Part shown: piece after piece, positions 11,728-14,808 of the stretch
How positions within the stretch are numbered: position 1 is the stretch's first letter
Layout: the number at the start of each line of letters is the position of its first letter
Origin: an uncultured Eubacteriales bacterium
Lineage (GTDB): Bacteria; Bacillota; Clostridia; UMGS1810
Length of the DNA: 14,808 bases
Reading direction: 5' to 3'
Assembly (NCBI GenBank): GCA_902493665.1
Contig: CABUQL010000008.1
Span: 1 to 14,808 of the forward strand
Translations under genes and position numbers: made by a program
Notes under the pieces: generated by a model
The model's database searches: none
What the model was told of the DNA's origin: nothing
The model's input: the letters and a program-made list of their open reading frames with translations, nothing else

Positions 11728-12537
11728 TTATAAAGGAATTTTTCTCATAATATCGATGTTTCTTAAAAGCACGTTTTTTCCGCGCCACGAAAAAGCGTAT
11801 TTGCCGTATTTTTCTTTAAATTCTCTGTTTGATAAGCTTTCGATATCGCTTTTTTTTAAGAAATTAATTCTGTCGCTTAAAAAAGATGAAACGGATGTTG
11901 TTTTAAGATTGCGGTTATAAGGGCAAACGTCCTGGCAGATGTCGCAGCCGAATATATATTTCCCTTTTTTTATAAGATTTTCTTCTTCAGCCGAAAGCTC
12001 TCCCTTTTTCTGGGTTATTGCAGAAATGCACCTGCCCTCGTCTATTTTTCCGTTTTTTATTGCACCGCCGGGACAGGCATTTTCGCATTTTTTGCACTTT
12101 ATGCACATCTTTAAAGGCGGAGCGGCAATCTTTTTTAAGTCTTCGTTTAAAACAGCATAAACTATAAAAAAGTAAGATCCGATTTCTTCGTTTATGAGCA
12201 TTGTATTTAATCCAAAAAAACCAAGCCCCGCATTGTATGCGGCAATTCTGTCGATGTGATATCCCGTGTCGCAGAATACAAGAAAATCTTTAAAATCCAA
12301 ATCTGTGCAGATTTTTGTCATAATGTCTTTGCAGACTATGTGGTAATCGTAGCTTCTGCAGTATTTTGACAAGTTCGGCTTTTCATCTTCCGCAGTATAA
12401 TAAGGGACGAGGGCGGCAAGTATGGTTTTTCTGTTTTCGCCGCTTTTTTCGTTGTAAATTTTTGCGTCGGTGCACCCGATGTGCTTTATGCCGTATTTTA
12501 AAGCGGTTTTCTTTAAATCGCCGTCTTTGCAGTGCAT
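11728..12537 (-). CDS. QueG-like epoxyqueuosine reductase family protein, short form
   Basis: QueG is a cobalamin-dependent enzyme that reduces epoxyqueuosine to queuosine in tRNA, using two 4Fe-4S clusters. This 269-residue protein has all the cluster cysteines: C145, C148, C151, C155, then C170, C198, C201 and C205 (CIKCKKCENACP, RCISAITQ, CDICQDVCPYN). The central DRIAAYNAGLGFFGLNTMLIN (96-116) matches the family segment, but the usual GKNT or GKHT lysine is Leu110. The C-terminal HEAT-like tRNA-binding region of longer QueG proteins is missing. GAGGTGAG at 12541-12548 supports the start. galU ends 26 bases upstream, so they share a transcript. It could instead be a related reductase with another substrate. 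Confidence 0.8.
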   Translation of the reverse strand: MHCKDGDLKKTALKYGIKHIGCTDAKIYNEKSGENRKTILAALVPYYTAEDEKPNLSKYCRSYDYHIVCKDIMTKICTDLDFKDFLVFCDTGYHIDRIAAYNAGLGFFGLNTMLINEEIGSYFFIVYAVLNEDLKKIAAPPLKMCIKCKKCENACPGGAIKNGKIDEGRCISAITQKKGELSAEEENLIKKGKYIFGCDICQDVCPYNRNLKTTSVSSFLSDRINFLKKSDIESLSNREFKEKYGKYAFSWRGKNVLLRNIDIMRKIPL

Positions 12538-12563
12538 GCCCTCACCTCTTTATGCGCCGAAAA

Positions 12564-13430
12564 TCAGTCTTTTATAACGCTTTTTAAATATTTTTTAAAT
12601 TCGTCTTTTAAATCGTCGCGTTTTAAGGCAAATTCAACCGTTGCCTCCAAAAATCCGAGCTTGTCGCCCACGTCGTAACGTCTGCCTATAAAGTCGTATG
12701 CGTAAATATCCTGTTTTTCGGATAGCATTTTAAGTGCGTCGGTAAGCTGAATTTCTCCGCCGCTGCCGGGTTTTACTTTTTCAAGACAGTCAAAAATTTC
12801 GGGAGTGATAATGTATCTTCCCAGTATTGCAATGTTTGACGGCGCTTTGTCGGTGTCGGGCTTTTCAACAAGATTGTTTACCTTGTAAATGCGCTCGTCC
12901 TTTTCTTCGCAGTCGATAATTCCGTATTTTGAAACGTTTTCTTTTTCAACGTGCTGAACGCCCAAAACCGATGAACCGTATTTGTCAAAAACGTCTATCA
13001 TCTGCTTTAAACAGGGAACTTTTGCGTCTACAACGTCATCGCCGAGCAGTACCGCAAACGGCTCGTTTCCTATAAATGTCTGCGCGCATTTTACCGCATG
13101 GCCGAGCCCGAGCGCCTCTTTTTGTCTTACATAATATATGTTTGCAAGCTTTGAAACACCGCGCGAGATGTTGTAAAGCTCTGTTTTTCCTCTTTTCATA
13201 AGCTCTGTATCAAGCTCGTAAGATACGTCAAAATGGTCTTCGATTGCCCTTTTGCTTCTTCCCGTTATAATTACAATGTCTTCAATTCCCGAATTTACGG
13301 CTTCTTCGACAATGTATTGAATTGTGGGCTTGTCAACTATGGGAAGCATTTCTTTAGGCTGTGCTTTTGTTGCGGGTAAAAATCTCGTTCCGAGTCCCGC
13401 TGCGGGGATAACTGCTTTTTTTACTCTCAT
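12564..13430 (-). CDS. galU: UTP-glucose-1-phosphate uridylyltransferase
   Basis: GalU makes UDP-glucose from UTP and glucose-1-phosphate, feeding cell-envelope polysaccharides, glycolipids and galactose metabolism. The 288-residue product opens with VKKAVIPAAGLGTRFLPATK, the nucleotide-binding loop, followed by PKEMLPIVDKPTIQYIVEEA, QKEALGLGHAV and LLGDDVVD (GDD at 130-132, metal binding). Later LVEKP and a C-terminal segment RRYDVGDKLGF complete the family pattern. Although the frame is open to a GTG at 13454, I choose ATG 13430 because GGAGG (13438-13442) lies seven bases before it and the family begins at this residue. It heads a transcript with the queG-like gene. Confidence 0.95.
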   Translation of the reverse strand: MRVKKAVIPAAGLGTRFLPATKAQPKEMLPIVDKPTIQYIVEEAVNSGIEDIVIITGRSKRAIEDHFDVSYELDTELMKRGKTELYNISRGVSKLANIYYVRQKEALGLGHAVKCAQTFIGNEPFAVLLGDDVVDAKVPCLKQMIDVFDKYGSSVLGVQHVEKENVSKYGIIDCEEKDERIYKVNNLVEKPDTDKAPSNIAILGRYIITPEIFDCLEKVKPGSGGEIQLTDALKMLSEKQDIYAYDFIGRRYDVGDKLGFLEATVEFALKRDDLKDEFKKYLKSVIKD

Positions 13431-13449
13431 TTTCATTCCTCCGTATTTT

Positions 13450-13486
13450 GGCACCGAAAATGTAAATTGTATTGGCTTTTAGTGCC
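13450..13486. promoter_or_regulatory. Stem-loop just upstream of galU
   Basis: GGCAC (13450-13454) pairs with GTGCC (13482-13486) and inner AAAA with TTTT. The stem ends seven bases from the galU ribosome binding site. No T-tract follows in either direction, so it is more likely an mRNA-processing or leader structure than a terminator, if functional. No promoter between ttcA-like and galU is clear. Confidence 0.3.
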
Positions 13487-13518
13487 TTAAGTGTTTTTTG
13501 TGAGTCGGGATTTAATTC

Positions 13519-14232
13519 CTACTTAACTTCTATCCAGCCCTCCTGAGAGGTTGTGATTGCGTGAAATATTTTGTCTTTAAAATGTCTGTCCGTTTTCGAT
13601 CTGTTGTTTATAAAATTTTTCATTTCCTGTCTTTTTGTGTTTCCGTCGGCAGGACACGGATTTTTGCAGACCGGCAGATTAAGCCTTTTTGCCGCTCCTT
13701 TTATAATGCTTTCGGGAGTATAAATAAGCGGTCTTATAAGAGTTATGCCCGTTCTGTCAAGATATGAAACGGGCGAAAAGCAATTTACTCTGCCCTCGTA
13801 AAACAAACTTAAAAAGAAGGTTTCGATTGCGTCTTCAAAATGATGTCCCAGCGCAACCTTGTTACAGTTTAATTTTACCGCATTTGAATTGAGCGCACCG
13901 CTCCTTAACTTTGAGCAAAGCGAACACGGATTTTTTTCCTGTCTGATGTCAAAAACAACTTCTTTTATGTTGGTTTTAACAACTGTGTAATTAATATTTC
14001 TTTCTTCGCACATTTTTGCAACGGGCGTGTAATCGCTTTCGGTATATCCCATATCGAGCGTAATTGCCTCTATGTCAAAATTGTTTACAAAATATTTTTT
14101 GTAGTGGTAAAGCGCATTTAAAAGCGTGAGCGAGTCTTTTCCGCCCGATATTCCCACTGCAATTTTATCGCCGGGGGCTATCATATTGTAATCCTCAACC
14201 GCGCGGCGCATATAACTCAGTATTCTTTTCAT
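13519..14232 (-). CDS. TtcA-like PP-loop ATPase, tRNA thiolation family
   Basis: The 237-residue protein belongs to the TtcA group of ATP-pyrophosphatases, which thiolate C32 of tRNA using an iron-sulfur cluster. The PP-loop SGGKDS is at 29-34. The cluster cysteines C103 and C106 sit in NPCSLCSKLRSG, followed by ALGHHFEDAIETFFLSLFYEGR (127-148). The third cluster cysteine is C193 in NPCPADGNTKRQ. E. coli TtcA has PCNLCGSQ there, so the second cysteine of that pair is replaced by Asp. It is shorter than E. coli TtcA (311). GGAGG at 14238-14242 fixes the start, and the AraC-family gene ends 12 bases upstream. The tRNA position modified in Clostridia may differ. Confidence 0.85.
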   Translation of the reverse strand: MKRILSYMRRAVEDYNMIAPGDKIAVGISGGKDSLTLLNALYHYKKYFVNNFDIEAITLDMGYTESDYTPVAKMCEERNINYTVVKTNIKEVVFDIRQEKNPCSLCSKLRSGALNSNAVKLNCNKVALGHHFEDAIETFFLSLFYEGRVNCFSPVSYLDRTGITLIRPLIYTPESIIKGAAKRLNLPVCKNPCPADGNTKRQEMKNFINNRSKTDRHFKDKIFHAITTSQEGWIEVK

Positions 14233-14244
14233 AATTTCCTCCGG

Positions 14245-14808
14245 TTAATCTCTGAGCGGGCGCGGATTTGTTTTTCCCTGTTCAACAAATCTCTTAAGAC
14301 CTTCTTTAGGCGACAGACCCGTTTCTTTTGTGTATATTTTATAAAAATTCGAATAACTTCCGAATCCTGCCTCCGATGCCGCTTCGCTTATGCTTTTTCC
14401 GTTCTGGCAAAGCTGGCGGACAAGCATAATTCTTTTTGAGATGATGTATTTGTTTATTGTCATTCCCATAACTTTTTTAAAAATTCTGCAGATGTGGCAC
14501 TTTGAAAGAAAGAGATAATCGGCTATCTGGTCAAGGCTTGAAAGCGTTTCAAGATTTTTGCCGATATATTTCATAATTTCTCTTACGGTTTCATTGTTTA
14601 CGGTGTCGAGGTTGTTTTCAAACGTTGACTGATTTAAAATGTGAAGAATTTCTATAAGCGTTGCAACGGCAATTGTGCGTTTTGTGCTGTCTGCTTCCGC
14701 CGTGTATTCCTCAAAACGCTTAAAGGCGTCCAAAAGTCCCGATGATTTCACATATTGCGCACTTATAAGATTTTCTTTGCCGAGCATTCTGTCGGTAAAA
14801 ATTTTTTC
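14245..14808 (-). CDS. AraC-family transcriptional regulator, C-terminal part (cut by window)
   Basis: The frame stays open to the window edge (187 codons), so the N-terminus lies outside. The last 100 residues are an AraC/XylS DNA-binding domain with two helix-turn-helix units: LSSLDQIADYLFLSKCHICRIFKKVMG, then SISEAASEAGFGSYSNFYKIYTKETGLSPKEG. The visible N-terminal part is mostly helical and would join a sensor or cupin domain that is not seen, so the ligand is unknown. ATG 14787 is in frame but has no ribosome binding site in the visible bases and is probably internal. Twelve bases separate it from the ttcA-like gene, so they are likely co-transcribed, which does not prove a regulatory link. 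Confidence 0.85.
   Translation of the reverse strand, partial: EKIFTDRMLGKENLISAQYVKSSGLLDAFKRFEEYTAEADSTKRTIAVATLIEILHILNQSTFENNLDTVNNETVREIMKYIGKNLETLSSLDQIADYLFLSKCHICRIFKKVMGMTINKYIISKRIMLVRQLCQNGKSISEAASEAGFGSYSNFYKIYTKETGLSPKEGLKRFVEQGKTNPRPLRD

Noticed and set aside
13431..13454. GTG 13454 as the galU start.
   Set aside because: The GGAGG site lies downstream of that GTG and is correctly spaced for ATG 13430. The extra eight residues are not family-like.

Overview
The window looks like chromosome from a low-GC Bacillota of the class Clostridia. The support is RNase Y in place of RNase E, a small chromosomal ParA/ParB pair with parS sites, strong GGAGG or AAAGGA ribosome binding sites, AT-rich codon use, and an RF2 gene that keeps the self-regulating +1 frameshift. 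ParABS suggests a position in the origin-proximal half of the chromosome, but no dnaA, rnpA or gid genes are present to confirm this. No phage, plasmid, CRISPR, rRNA or tRNA is visible.

Layout. The left part (1-9552) is read rightward. It holds an acyl-CoA thioesterase, a parS site, parA and parB, an AT-rich spacer ending in a second parS site, an unrecognised membrane-anchored coiled-coil protein, serS, a 704-base repeat-filled spacer with the secA promoter, secA, a 430-base repeat-filled spacer, prfB, and a 55-residue membrane protein. The right part (9797-14808) is read leftward. In transcription order it holds a partial AraC-family regulator, a TtcA-like PP-loop ATPase, galU, a short QueG-like iron-sulfur protein, and rny. 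The two halves converge in a third repeat-filled spacer at 9553-9796.

How the genes fit together. ParA, ParB and the two parS sites form one segregation module, and the membrane protein gene starts 26 bases after the second parS site. serS, secA, prfB and rny are core translation, export and RNA-turnover genes, several with their own visible promoters or terminators. queG-like and ttcA-like both belong to tRNA-modification families. galU supplies UDP-glucose.

The most notable non-coding content is a family of short palindromic modules repeated in the three large spacers (4348-5051, 7782-8211, 9553-9796). Their stems are kept by paired base changes, some copies are inverted, and at least two serve as plausible terminators. 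I found no clear new enzyme system. The best candidates for undescribed biology are this repeat family, the parS-adjacent coiled-coil protein, the 55-residue membrane protein, and the structured secA leader.
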